From contig NZ_BCAG01000003.1 of the NCBI RefSeq assembly GCF_001293685.1, positions 186,001 to 250,000 of the forward strand: a DNA stretch of 64,000 bases, read 5' to 3'. The notes beneath the pieces are model-generated. The model saw nothing but the letters and a program-made list of their open reading frames with translations, searched no databases and was not told where the DNA came from. Positions 27,001 to 35,968 of this stretch are shown in pieces. Position 1 is the stretch's first letter, and each line of letters starts with the position of its first letter. The stretch is from Desulfatitalea tepidiphila. GTDB taxonomy: Bacteria; Desulfobacterota; Desulfobacteria; Desulfobacterales; Desulfosarcinaceae. The translations under genes and the position numbers were made by a program.

Positions 27001-27985
27001 AAATATAGTAGCAATAGGCCGTATAGCCCAGTATCACCGGCAGCAGGACGACCGTGCCCACGATCAGCAGGGATTGGGATTGGGGTGCGGCAGCCGCCTG
27101 CCGGAAGGTCACCTCGAACGGCACCAGCCAGGGCCACATGCTCACGCCCAGCCCGATATAATTCATGAGAAAGACGCCCTGGACCAGGAAGAAGGGGCGG
27201 TTTTCATGGTTGCGGTGCAGATCCCGCCAGAGCAGGATAAAAAGGACCACACACGATAACGGCATGATTTGCAGGTAGAGAAAATTGGGCAGGCTGAACC
27301 ATAGCGCCCGGATCTGGGGGTTCATGATCGGCATGCCGATGCTGACCAGGACCATGAAAAAGGCCACGTAACCGATCAGATAGACGGCGCAGCGGCGTGC
27401 CCAATCCTGGGTGATGTCTTCGGTTTTCATGATGAGCCAAGCGGCGCCCAGCAGGGCGTAGCCGAAGACGAGGGCCAGGCCGGTCATGACGCTGAAGGCG
27501 CTCAGCCAGGCCAGCGGTTCGCCCGAAAACGCGCGGCCCTGGACCGAGACGCCCTGTACGAAGCCGCCCAGGATGGTGCCCTGGGCAAAAGCGGCTGCCA
27601 GGGAGCCGAAATGGAAGGTATAGTCCCAGAGGCGTCGGGACGGTCCATGGGCCTTGAAGCGGAACTCAAAGGAAACGCCACGAAGAATCAAGCCAAGCAG
27701 CATGATGATCACCGGCATGTAGAACGCCGGCATCAGGATGGCGTAGGCCAACGGAAACGCCGCGAACAATCCGCCGCCGCCGAGCACCAGCCAGGTCTCG
27801 TTGCCGTCCCAGAACGGCGCCACGGACCCCATCATGCGGTCGCGGCATTTGTCCGACGGCGCGAAGGGGAAGAGAATACCAATGCCTAGGTCAAAGCCGT
27901 CCAGAAGGACATAAAGAAAGATGGCCGTGGCAATCAGACCGTACCAGACGAGGGGCAGGTCGATGAAAGTGTCGAGATTGAACAT
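26966..27985 (-). CDS. cydB: Cytochrome bd-type quinol oxidase subunit II (CioB/CydB)
   Basis: 339 residues, about nine hydrophobic helices, with the subunit II signature WDGNETWLVLGGGGLFAAFPLAYA near residue 57-80 and LDGFDLGIGILFPF near the N-terminus. Subunit II supports subunit I, which reduces O2 with quinol in the cytoplasmic membrane; in an anaerobe this is usually oxygen protection. It overlaps the DUF2474 gene at its 3' end and the 3' end of the convergent histidine kinase gene (26966-27000). Confidence 0.95.
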   Translation of the reverse strand: MFNLDTFIDLPLVWYGLIATAIFLYVLLDGFDLGIGILFPFAPSDKCRDRMMGSVAPFWDGNETWLVLGGGGLFAAFPLAYAILMPAFYMPVIIMLLGLILRGVSFEFRFKAHGPSRRLWDYTFHFGSLAAAFAQGTILGGFVQGVSVQGRAFSGEPLAWLSAFSVMTGLALVFGYALLGAAWLIMKTEDITQDWARRCAVYLIGYVAFFMVLVSIGMPIMNPQIRALWFSLPNFLYLQIMPLSCVVLFILLWRDLHRNHENRPFFLVQGVFLMNYIGLGVSMWPWLVPFEVTFRQAAAAPQSQSLLIVGTVVLLPVILGYTAYCYYIFRGKSSHDIHY

Positions 27986-28039
27986 GATTTTCTCCTGATG
28001 CGGAAGGCTTGTGGTTCGGCGGAAGCGCCGCGCATGGAA

Positions 28040-29428
28040 TCACTCCGAGGCCAGGCGGCCCACAAGGGCCGGCCTTCCCTGCTTTCGGCCATCGTCCTTT
28101 TCGCTGGTGTCCGCGTCCGGTCCCTTGCGGATCAGCCCGATGATGTAATAGACCCCCGCGCCGAAGACCAGCAGGTAGACGGCGACAAAGGCCAGCAGCG
28201 AGAGTCCGACCTGAATGCCTCCCACCGGGGAGACCGCTTCGGCCGTGCGCATCACGTTGGAGACGATATAGGGCTGACGGCCGATCTCGGTGACGAACCA
28301 TCCGGCCAGCACGGCAATGAAGCCTGACGGCGTCAATGCCAAGCACCAGATTTGAAACCAGCGGGTTTCGAACAGGCGTTTTTTGAAGTGCAGCACGGCC
28401 CCAAAGAGTCCGGTGAGGATCATGAGGACCCCGATGCCTACCATGATCCGAAACGACCAGAAGACCCAGAGCACCGGGGGGCGTTCCTCCCTGGGCCACT
28501 CTTTGAGGCCCTTGACCTCTCCATCGAGGCTGTGGGTGAGAATCAGGCTGGACATCTTGGGCAGCTCAATGGCGTATCGGGTCTCTTCGGCTGCCTCGTC
28601 CGGCCAGCCGAACAGCACCAGGGGCGCGCCGCGCTGGGTATCCCACAACCCCTCCATGGCCGATACCTTCACCGGCTGGTGTTCGAGGGTATTGAGGCCG
28701 TGCATGTCCCCCACGAGCAGCTGCGTCGGTGCCACGAAAGCCGCCATCAACATGGCCATGCCGAGCATGATGCGGGCGTGTTGGACGAATTGTCTGCGCA
28801 AAAGATAGAAAGCGCCGACCCCACCGACCACGAAGGCCGTGGTCAGGTAGGCCGCAATGGTCATGTGGACGAATCGGTGGGGAAACGAGGGGTTGAAGAT
28901 AATGTCGATCCAGTTGGTCGGGTAGAAAAGGCCGTCCGCTCCGATGCGGAATCCCCGGGGGGTCTGCATCCAGCTGTTGGCGGAGAGAATCCAGAAGGCG
29001 GAGATCAGCGTACCCACGGCCACGATGATCGTGGCGGCAAAGTGCATTCGGGGGCTGACCCGTTGCCATCCGAACAGCATGACGCCCAGAAAAGAGGCTT
29101 CCAGAAAGAAGGCGGTCAGCACCTCGTAACCGAGCAGCGGTCCGAGGATGTTGCCCGTCCGGTCGGAAAACACCGACCAGTTGGTGCCGAACTGGTAGGA
29201 GAGCACCACACCGGAAACCACCCCCATGCCGAAGGTGACGGCGAAGATCTTGACCCACATGCGGTAGATCTCCCGGTAGAGCGGGTTTCCGGTCTTTAGC
29301 CAGCGCCACTCCACCACCGCCAGCCAGCTGGCAAGGCCGATGGTAAAGGCGGGAAAAAGGATGTGAAACGATACCGTGAAGGCGAATTGGATGCGGGCCA
29401 ACAGGGTTGGGTCGAGGTGATCGAACAT
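28040..29428 (-). CDS. cydA: Cytochrome bd-type quinol oxidase subunit I (CioA/CydA)
   Basis: 462 residues. Conserved features: the N-terminal haem histidine in FTVSFHILFPAFTIG, QFGTNWSVFSDRTGNI, the quinol-side GRQPY (GRQPW variant) and a C-terminal RTAEAVSP. The periplasmic Q-loop is short, and the presence of DUF2474 downstream points to the cyanide-insensitive (Cio) branch. The start at 29428 (MFDHLDPTLLARIQFAF) matches the family N-terminus; the frame stays open upstream without similarity. Subunits I and II are separated by about 50 bases. Confidence 0.95.
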   Translation of the reverse strand: MFDHLDPTLLARIQFAFTVSFHILFPAFTIGLASWLAVVEWRWLKTGNPLYREIYRMWVKIFAVTFGMGVVSGVVLSYQFGTNWSVFSDRTGNILGPLLGYEVLTAFFLEASFLGVMLFGWQRVSPRMHFAATIIVAVGTLISAFWILSANSWMQTPRGFRIGADGLFYPTNWIDIIFNPSFPHRFVHMTIAAYLTTAFVVGGVGAFYLLRRQFVQHARIMLGMAMLMAAFVAPTQLLVGDMHGLNTLEHQPVKVSAMEGLWDTQRGAPLVLFGWPDEAAEETRYAIELPKMSSLILTHSLDGEVKGLKEWPREERPPVLWVFWSFRIMVGIGVLMILTGLFGAVLHFKKRLFETRWFQIWCLALTPSGFIAVLAGWFVTEIGRQPYIVSNVMRTAEAVSPVGGIQVGLSLLAFVAVYLLVFGAGVYYIIGLIRKGPDADTSEKDDGRKQGRPALVGRLASE

Positions 29429-29761
29429 CTCTTGCTCGCTGTCGTTTGTGGACAAACCATTGTGCGAGTCGGCTTGCCGTGTTGGTAAAGCCACAGGCAT
29501 TCCTGCCGGCCACCTGCGGCAGGGTGCCTGCGTATAAGAAAACACGATAATGTTTACGGCCTGCCTGTCAAGGCGGGGTCGGCATAGGCGCAAACCGTCA
29601 TGCAGTTGAAAATTGAACCGGATCAAGGTGATCCGGCCTATTTTCTTGAACTTTGGCGTCGCTGACCGTATAGTGCCCACGCCTTTGGATCGTCGAAGGC
29701 CTTGCTCGACCGTTCGACGATACGGCAAAAGATGACAACGACCGTATGGAAAGGAGAAGCC
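29429..29761. other. Intergenic region between divergent cydA and nfeD
   Basis: 333 bases with no convincing gene. It contains a good plus-strand sigma-70-like promoter near its right end (listed separately). The left part presumably carries the cydA promoter; nothing else recognised. Confidence 0.6.
29646..29674 (+). promoter_or_regulatory. Sigma-70-like promoter for the nfeD/stomatin pair
   Basis: TTGAAC (29646-29651), a 17-base spacer and TATAGT (29669-29674), 88 bases before the nfeD ATG. Confidence 0.55.
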
Positions 29762-30220
29762 ATGTTGGGGTTTTCTCAAAGCTTGCCCGCCATCATGTGG
29801 TTCGTGGCGGGTTTGGTGCTGATTCTCATGGAGTTTGCCGTTCCCGGCGTGATCCTGGTCTTCTTCGGTGTCGGTGCCTGGGTCGTTACCGTGTTCGTCT
29901 ATTTCGATCTGTTGACGACGCTGACCTCGCAGCTTCTGGTGTTCAGCGTGGCGTCCCTGGTCTTGCTGATCGGGTTGCGAAAGTGGGTGCGGGACAAGTT
30001 TTACGGTCACATTACCGGCGCGCAGGATCTGTCCCATAACCTGGATGATTTTGTCGGTCACAAGGTGGTGGCCCTGACCGATGTGACGCCCGGGCGATCC
30101 GACGGGCGGGTCGAGTTCAAGGGCAGTGACTGGCAGGCCGTATCCGACCAGGTGATTAAAAAGGGCGAAACCGCCACCATCGTCCGAAACGATGGCTTGA
30201 CGCTTATCATCGAAAAATAA
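29762..30220 (+). CDS. NfeD-family membrane protein
   Basis: 152 residues: two to three hydrophobic helices (about 10-75: IMWFVAGLVLILMEFAVPG; VILVFFGVGAWVV) and a C-terminal OB-fold-like domain (about 95-152: GHKVVALTDVTPG; GRVEFKGSDWQAVS; TATIVRNDGLTLIIEK). This is the short NfeD form that pairs with SPFH proteins in membrane microdomains. AAGGAG precedes ATG 29762. The stomatin gene follows 18 bases later. Confidence 0.9.
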   Translation: MLGFSQSLPAIMWFVAGLVLILMEFAVPGVILVFFGVGAWVVTVFVYFDLLTTLTSQLLVFSVASLVLLIGLRKWVRDKFYGHITGAQDLSHNLDDFVGHKVVALTDVTPGRSDGRVEFKGSDWQAVSDQVIKKGETATIVRNDGLTLIIEK

Positions 30221-30238
30221 ATCGGGAGGAACAAACGC

Positions 30239-31192
30239 ATGGGTTCTGGTTTGAGTTTTGGGTTGGTCGTCTCCATCGGCATCGTCATTCTCATCGTGGT
30301 CACGATTTTCAAGACCGCGCGCATCGTGCCCCAGAAATCGGCCTTCATCATCGAACGGCTGGGGAAATACTCAAGGACATTGGACGCTGGGTTTCACATC
30401 CTGTTTCCTTTTCTGGACAGTGTGGCCTACAAGCACTCCCTGAAGGAGATGGCCGTGGATGTGCCTTCCCAGATCTGCATCACCAAGGACAACATCGCCG
30501 TGGAGGTGGACGGCGTGCTCTATATGCAGGTGGTGGATCCGGTCAAGGCGAGCTATGGCATCGAAGACTTTCTCTATGCGGCCACCCAGCTGGCCCAGAC
30601 CACGATGCGTTCCGAGATCGGCAAGATCGATCTGGACAAGACCTTCGAAGAACGGGTGGCCATCAACAGCGCCATCATCCAGGCCGTGGACAAGGCCTCT
30701 GATCCATGGGGGGTGAAGATCACCCGTTATGAAATCAAAAACATCAATCCGCCGCCGACCGTGACCGACGCACTGGAAAAGCAGATGCGCGCGGAACGTG
30801 CAAAGCGTGCGGCTATCGCCGAGTCCGAAGGGCAGCGGCAGGCCGTGATCAATGTGGCCGAAGGTGAAAAGCAGGAAGCGATCATGAGGTCCGAAGGCGA
30901 GAAGATGAAGCGCATCAACGAGGCCGAAGGCCGCGCCAAAGAGATCATGCTGGTGGCCCAGGCCACGGCCAAGGGGATTCAGATGATTGCCGAGGCCATC
31001 GAAACGCCGGGCGGCGACAGGGCCGTCAACCTGCGCATAGCCGAGCAGTACATCAAGGAGTTCGGCAACCTGGCCCGCACCAACAACACCATGATCATTC
31101 CCCAGAACATGAACGACATCACCGGCCTGATCGCCACGGCGACCAGCGTTATCGCAAAGACCGGCGAGGGAAACCAGCGATCGTCCGAATAG
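30239..31192 (+). CDS. SPFH/stomatin-like membrane protein (QmcA type)
   Basis: 317 residues: one N-terminal membrane helix (about 5-25), an SPFH/band-7 domain (about 28-190; ERLGKYSRTLDAGFH, DPVKASYGIEDF, FEERVAINSAIIQAVD), then an Ala/Glu-rich coiled coil (about 185-250). The SPFH/NfeD pair is thought to organise membrane domains and protein quality control. It forms a two-gene operon with nfeD and is convergent with the DEAD-box helicase gene. Confidence 0.93.
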   Translation: MGSGLSFGLVVSIGIVILIVVTIFKTARIVPQKSAFIIERLGKYSRTLDAGFHILFPFLDSVAYKHSLKEMAVDVPSQICITKDNIAVEVDGVLYMQVVDPVKASYGIEDFLYAATQLAQTTMRSEIGKIDLDKTFEERVAINSAIIQAVDKASDPWGVKITRYEIKNINPPPTVTDALEKQMRAERAKRAAIAESEGQRQAVINVAEGEKQEAIMRSEGEKMKRINEAEGRAKEIMLVAQATAKGIQMIAEAIETPGGDRAVNLRIAEQYIKEFGNLARTNNTMIIPQNMNDITGLIATATSVIAKTGEGNQRSSE

Positions 31193-31197
31193 TGGCG

Positions 31198-32838
31198 CTA
31201 TGACCTTGTGATACTCACCTTCCGGTTTCCGATACGATAGGATTTGCCGGCCGCCAGAATCTGCGCTACCAGCTGCCTGGGCACATCGACAAAGGTGGTC
31301 TGGCCGTCGATATGAATTTTGCCCAGGCTGCTGCCTGGGATATTGGCGTGCTGGGAAAGGCTGCTCACCACATGGCCGATGTTCAGGCCGTCTGCCTTGC
31401 CGCTGCTCAAGATGAGCCGCACCATGCCCTTTTCGTGGGACCGACCGGCTACCGGGCCGCTTTTGCGTGGGTCTGATGGCTTGCCCTTGAAGGGTTTTCG
31501 TTTGGTGGCATCGTCACAGACCGCCGAGATCGGCGCGATGGGTCGCTGTTTTTCTTCCGCGCGAACCAGCTTGATGGCGGCCGTTGCAATGTCAGCCAGG
31601 TCGAACCCCTGGCTGGTGAGATCGTTCACCATCTGACGCTCGCGGTTGCATCGTCCGCGCCGCAGCCACACCAGGAGTTGTTCGCCAAGGAGATGGTCCC
31701 GCCGGGACTGAATGTCCTCTTCGCTCGGCAGTTGGGCCGGGGTCATTTTCTGCTTGGTGTAACCTTCGATTTTCCGCAAGAACCATCGCTCCCGGGGGGT
31801 GATCAAGGAGATCGCCACGCCCGATTTGCCTGCCCGTCCGGTTCGGCCGATTCGGTGGACGTAAACCTCGGGATCCTGTGGCAGGTCATAGTTGAAGACA
31901 TGCGAGACATCCTCGATGTCCAGTCCCCGGGCCGCCACATCCGTTGCGACCAGTACCTTCACCTGGTGGTTGCGGAAGCGTTGGAGAACCCTCTCCCGGG
32001 TTTCCTGGCTCAGTTCGCCGGTGAGCATCTCGGCGGCAAATCCCCGGCCGACCAGTTCATTGACCAGTTCGGCGGTGCTCAAGCGGGTGCGGGCAAAGAC
32101 CAGGGCGCTGGTCATCGGTTCCATTTCGAACAAGCGGGTCAAGGCCGCGCAACGATCGTTTTCGTTGATCAGGTAGTAGCGCTGTTCGACCGTGGCAACG
32201 GTCAGCCGTTGGCGGTCGATCGTACAGGCATGAGGATCGTTCAGGTAGCGCTTGGCCAGACTGCGGATGGCCGGCGGCAACGTGGCTGAAAAGAGAGCGG
32301 TCTGGCGATCCTCGGGGGCGGCCTCCAGAAGGGCCTCGATATCCTTGATGAACCCCATGCTCAACATCTCGTCGGCTTCATCCAGAATGATCGTCGTGGT
32401 GCGGCTCAGGTCGAGCACCCGTTTTTCCATCAGGTCGAGCAGGCGGCCCGGTGTGCCGACCACCACCTCGATTCCTTTTTTCAGACGGTCGATTTGGGGG
32501 GGGTAAGGTTGGCCCCCATAAACGGCCAAAACCCTGGCTTGCATGTGGCGGCCCAATTGTTCCATGGCTTCGGCGACCTGCAAGGCCAGCTCACGGGTGG
32601 GGGTGACGATGAGACTCTGGACATGGCGCTGTCCCCCCGTGAGCCGCTGCAGGACGGGAAGACCGAAGGCGGCGGTTTTGCCGGACCCGGTCTGGGATTG
32701 TCCGATCACGTCGCGTCCGGCCAGCATGACCGGTATGACTGCGGATTGAATGGGCGTCGCGACAGTGTAGCCCAGATCTGAAATGGCCTGCATCAACTCC
32801 GGACGCAGGTCCAGAAGGGAAAAATCTTGATTCGACAT
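31198..32838 (-). CDS. DEAD-box ATP-dependent RNA helicase with DbpA-type RNA-binding tail
   Basis: 546 residues. Helicase motifs in order: Q-motif region GYTVATPIQ, SQTGSGKT (Walker A), PTRELALQ, DEADEM, SATLP, and in the second lobe VATDVAARGLDIE and HRIGRTGRAG. A basic linker (about 400-460) leads to a C-terminal RRM-like DbpA domain (about 465-546; VRLILSSGKADGLNIGHVV). It is similar in arrangement to DeaD/CsdA, which help ribosome assembly and mRNA turnover, often at low temperature. A 680-base gap lies upstream. Confidence 0.93.
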   Translation of the reverse strand: MSNQDFSLLDLRPELMQAISDLGYTVATPIQSAVIPVMLAGRDVIGQSQTGSGKTAAFGLPVLQRLTGGQRHVQSLIVTPTRELALQVAEAMEQLGRHMQARVLAVYGGQPYPPQIDRLKKGIEVVVGTPGRLLDLMEKRVLDLSRTTTIILDEADEMLSMGFIKDIEALLEAAPEDRQTALFSATLPPAIRSLAKRYLNDPHACTIDRQRLTVATVEQRYYLINENDRCAALTRLFEMEPMTSALVFARTRLSTAELVNELVGRGFAAEMLTGELSQETRERVLQRFRNHQVKVLVATDVAARGLDIEDVSHVFNYDLPQDPEVYVHRIGRTGRAGKSGVAISLITPRERWFLRKIEGYTKQKMTPAQLPSEEDIQSRRDHLLGEQLLVWLRRGRCNRERQMVNDLTSQGFDLADIATAAIKLVRAEEKQRPIAPISAVCDDATKRKPFKGKPSDPRKSGPVAGRSHEKGMVRLILSSGKADGLNIGHVVSSLSQHANIPGSSLGKIHIDGQTTFVDVPRQLVAQILAAGKSYRIGNRKVSITRS

Positions 32839-33519
32839 GGTGGCTCCTGTTTGTGTTGGGATACGTCAGCCGATGCCGCCCTTTCCAGGGCCGGCATCTC
32901 TTTCTAAGTCAACAGCCGACCCGTCCCGTAACCAAGAGCCCATCTGTTGTTGCATCGCCGTCCATCGGGATGCCACTTAGCCGTTCGAAAGATATTTTTT
33001 GAACCGCCATACATACACGTTTTGATCGGCAAAGGAAACCTAAAAATAGGCTTCCGGACGCCTGCGGTCCCATATCGTAAACATAGGCGCTTTGCGAATC
33101 GGTTTCACGCCGGTGCGGCCGGCGGCCGCTCCGCTCCTCACGCAACGTCGTGCAAGTGCGGGTAAGGTGCGCTCCGGACGGCCTGGAAACTCGCATGCGC
33201 TCAAACAGTCCGGGCCGCTTTTCCTCCGCTGCACCCGACCGGCACTGACACGACATGCGAACGAGGAAGCGGATCGCCTGCCGGACGCACCTCCTGCCGT
33301 AGATGATTCTATGTCAGGATGTTGTCGCATATCAGCGAACATCTTGTCGAGCTTGTCGGGTTTAAGGGGTGGAATGTGGATTTTTAAAGAAATGGGCTTA
33401 TGTTAATTTAATTTTCAATGAATTCGTAAAAGTCTCAGAAGCATCCTGTCGGACTCGATCCGGCATCCGTGCGAATCTTCCACCTGAACCCAGTGCATCC
33501 GACAAGAAAGGAGGCGTCG
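32839..33519. other. Long intergenic region upstream of the helicase and MBL genes
   Basis: About 680 bases between divergent genes. Open frames on both strands here have poor composition and no recognisable similarity. Near the helicase start an imperfect hairpin (GATGCCG...CGGCATC, 32873-32900) could belong to a helicase leader. An AT-rich stretch at 33378-33425 probably includes the promoter of the MBL gene. Nothing else recognised. Confidence 0.5.
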
Positions 33520-34122
33520 ATGATTATCAGACAGATTCCCATGGGATATATGGATAATTTTTCTTACCTGGTCGCCTGCGAGCAGACCCGCGACGCGTGG
33601 GTCATCGATCCGGCGCCCGAGATGCAGCGCATCCTCGCCGAAGCCGAAAAGGCGTCCGTCCATATCAAGGCCATCATCAATACCCATGGACACGGGGACC
33701 ATACGGCCGGCGACGCCGAACTCAAGCGCCTCACGGGAGCGCCGGTCATCATCCATTCCCTGGACAAGGATCGCTACCCCCAGGCCGATATCTTCCTGAC
33801 AGACGAACACACCCTGCAGTTGGGCGAGATCACCTTCGAGGTGATCCACACGCCCGGGCACACCCCGGGCGGCATTTGCCTCTATGCCCAGGGCAACCTT
33901 TTTACCGGAGACACGCTGTTTGTCGGCGACAGCGGACGCACCGACCTGCCCGGCGGCCACCGCCCCACCCTGGGGGCCTCCATCCGCCGGCTCATGGAAC
34001 TGCCCGATGATACCATCGTCTGGCCGGGACACGACTATGGTCCCACCCCATCGTCCACCATCGGCTGGGAGAAGCGCCACAATGTAAACGCGGTGGAGTA
34101 CGGCTATTATGTTGCCGATTGA
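33520..34122 (+). CDS. Metallo-beta-lactamase-fold hydrolase (glyoxalase II-like)
   Basis: 200 residues from ATG 33520 (AAGGAGG at 33508-33514). Metal-binding motifs: THGHGDHTAGD, TPGHTPGG, FTGDTLFVGDSGRTD and WPGHDYG near the C-terminus. This matches the small hydroxyacylglutathione-hydrolase-like subfamily, which splits thioesters or related compounds in the cytoplasm with a Zn/Fe pair. The role in this locus is unknown. It is followed after 168 bases by the thiolase/DUF35 pair on the same strand. Confidence 0.88.
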   Translation: MIIRQIPMGYMDNFSYLVACEQTRDAWVIDPAPEMQRILAEAEKASVHIKAIINTHGHGDHTAGDAELKRLTGAPVIIHSLDKDRYPQADIFLTDEHTLQLGEITFEVIHTPGHTPGGICLYAQGNLFTGDTLFVGDSGRTDLPGGHRPTLGASIRRLMELPDDTIVWPGHDYGPTPSSTIGWEKRHNVNAVEYGYYVAD

Positions 34123-34290
34123 ACGGCGATGATGGTAGGTTGATAAAGGCCCGCACTTTCCGTGTCAGACAAAATGTGCGCCGATCGGGCCATTTTCTGA
34201 TCTATTCCAAGGATGCCCATATAATTGGACATAAATTGATGGATTCGTAAAAGGTCGATCGCGGACGGCGCCGTCAAGATGGGAGGTTCA

Positions 34291-35460
34291 ATGAATTCGG
34301 CATTGAAGGACAAATACGCCATCGTGGGGATCGGGTACACGCCCCAGGGCCGCGTGCCCGGAAGAACGTCACTGAGTTTTCATCTGGAGGCGTCGGCCAA
34401 TGCCATCGCCGATGCCGGCCTTCAGAAGAGCGATGTGGATGGTTTCATCTGCTATCGCCACTTTCCGGCCGCTTCTGATGAAACCGATCTGACACCGAAT
34501 CGCATCGCCCAACACCTGGGGATTTCACCCGCTTACATGTACCAGGACGCCAACTGATCGCGAAGCCACATCCAGCACGCAGTTGGCGCGCTCGAATCGG
34601 GTTGGTGCAATTACGTTCTTATATCCTACGGACACAGTGCCCTCTCCAGCGACAGCATGGCGACCATGCTTACAGCCTTTTCCGGAGATGACGCCGTGTT
34701 CGGTCATTTCGGCGCCACCGGCGGCTATGCCTTGGCCGCCAGGCGGGCCATGCACGAATTCGGCACCGGTCCCGAGACCTGGAAGAAGATCGCCGTGGGC
34801 CAGCGCAGGTGGGCCAATCTCAATCCCCAGGCCCGGATGTATGCCAAGCCCATGACCGAAGCGGACTACGACAATGCCAATTGGATGGTCGAGCCGTTTC
34901 GGCTTCCCGACAATTGCCTGATCACCGACGGCGGGCGGGCCATCATCATCACATCCGTGGAGCGGGCTCGTGACCTGAAGCAGCCGCCGGCCGTCATCAT
35001 GGGCATGGGGCAGCAGCATCCTTCCACGGAAGTGGCCCAGTCCACCTGGATGGCCGGGCCCACCGGGGCCAAAAAGGCGGGGGCCATGGCCTTGTCCATG
35101 GCGGGGATCTCCCTCGATGACGTGGATGCCTGCCAGATCTACGACTGCTTCAGCTATACCGTTGAAATCACCTTGCAGGATTACGGTTTTTTCGGACCCG
35201 GTGAAGGCCGGGATTGGCTCGAGGGCGGCACCATCGAACCAGGAGGCCGCATGCCGGTCAATACCTCCGGCGGCCTCTTGTCGGAGGCCTATTTCATGGG
35301 GTTGACCCCGATTTCCGAAGGCGCCATGCAGATCATGGGGCGTTGTGTGCAACGGCAGCTCGGCCCTGCCACCCACACCAAAAGACCGGAGATTATTCTG
35401 TGCAGTGACAATGGCGGCGTTCTGCAGAGCCACTCGAGCATCCTGCTGAGGAGGTTGTAG
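34291..35460 (+). CDS. Thiolase-superfamily (SCP-x/lipid-transfer type) protein interrupted by an in-frame UGA
   Basis: The frame runs from ATG 34291 to TAG 35460 (389 codons) and is interrupted once, by TGA at 34555-34557 (residue 89). Similarity continues on both sides: KYAIVGIGYTPQGRVPG at the N-terminus, then after the stop HAVGALESGWCNYVLISYGH, and a C-terminal thiolase lobe (DACQIYDCFSYTVEI; NTSGGLLSEAYFMG). The UGA sits where the thiolase nucleophile loop lies, about two residues after the usual nucleophile position by my hand alignment. It may be a selenocysteine, a disabling mutation or a sequencing error. A weak 5-bp hairpin (34572-34586) lies downstream, but its loop ACGCA lacks the usual early G. 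It overlaps nothing and is directly followed by its usual DUF35 partner. Confidence 0.6.
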
Positions 35461-35895
35461 ATGGCGACTTACCCTAAGCCCTTGCCTAAACTGAACGGCG
35501 ACAGCAGCTCCTTCTGGGAAGGATGCCGTCAGCACGAACTCAGGTTTCAGCAGTGTGCCGCATGCGGCCACGTCCGTTGGCCGCCGGGGTTCCTATGCCC
35601 GCGGTGCCATGCCACGGAGGTCCAATGGGTCATTTCCAGGGGTGCCGGACAGGTGTATACTTTTGCCGTCTACCACACCGCCTTCCATCCGGCCTTCACG
35701 CCGGATTTGCCGTACGTGGTGGCTGTGGTCGCGATAGACGAGGGACCGCATCTGTTGACCAACGTGGTCGGCTGCCCTCCCGATGCGGTGTACTGCGAGA
35801 TGCCGGTCGAGGTGGTGTGGGAGGAGGCCACTGAAACGATAACGCTGCCCAGGTTCAGGCCGTTATCGACATCTTCGAGATCGTCAGGTTCGTAA
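35461..35895 (+). CDS. DUF35 OB-fold/zinc-ribbon partner of thiolase
   Basis: 144 residues. An N-terminal helix (SSFWEGCRQHELRFQQC) leads to a rubredoxin-like zinc ribbon (CAACG...CPRCH, about residues 33-50) and an OB-fold (about 60-135; GAGQVYTFAVYHTAFHP, LPYVVAVVAIDEG). DUF35 proteins form complexes with SCP-x-type thiolases and hold the acyl-CoA. It starts at the base after the thiolase stop. An intact DUF35 next to an interrupted thiolase argues that the pair may still be used. Confidence 0.9.
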   Translation: MATYPKPLPKLNGDSSSFWEGCRQHELRFQQCAACGHVRWPPGFLCPRCHATEVQWVISRGAGQVYTFAVYHTAFHPAFTPDLPYVVAVVAIDEGPHLLTNVVGCPPDAVYCEMPVEVVWEEATETITLPRFRPLSTSSRSSGS

Positions 35896-35968
35896 TATTT
35901 CCGAGACATCGCAGCGGCGTCATGCCGCTGCAATACATCTTAACCCATACTCTTTAAAGGAGGCTTAC

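Noticed and set aside
32909-33256. A 115-codon minus-strand frame in the gap before the MBL gene
   Set aside because: Arg/Cys/Gly-rich composition without domains or a ribosome site; unlikely to be real.
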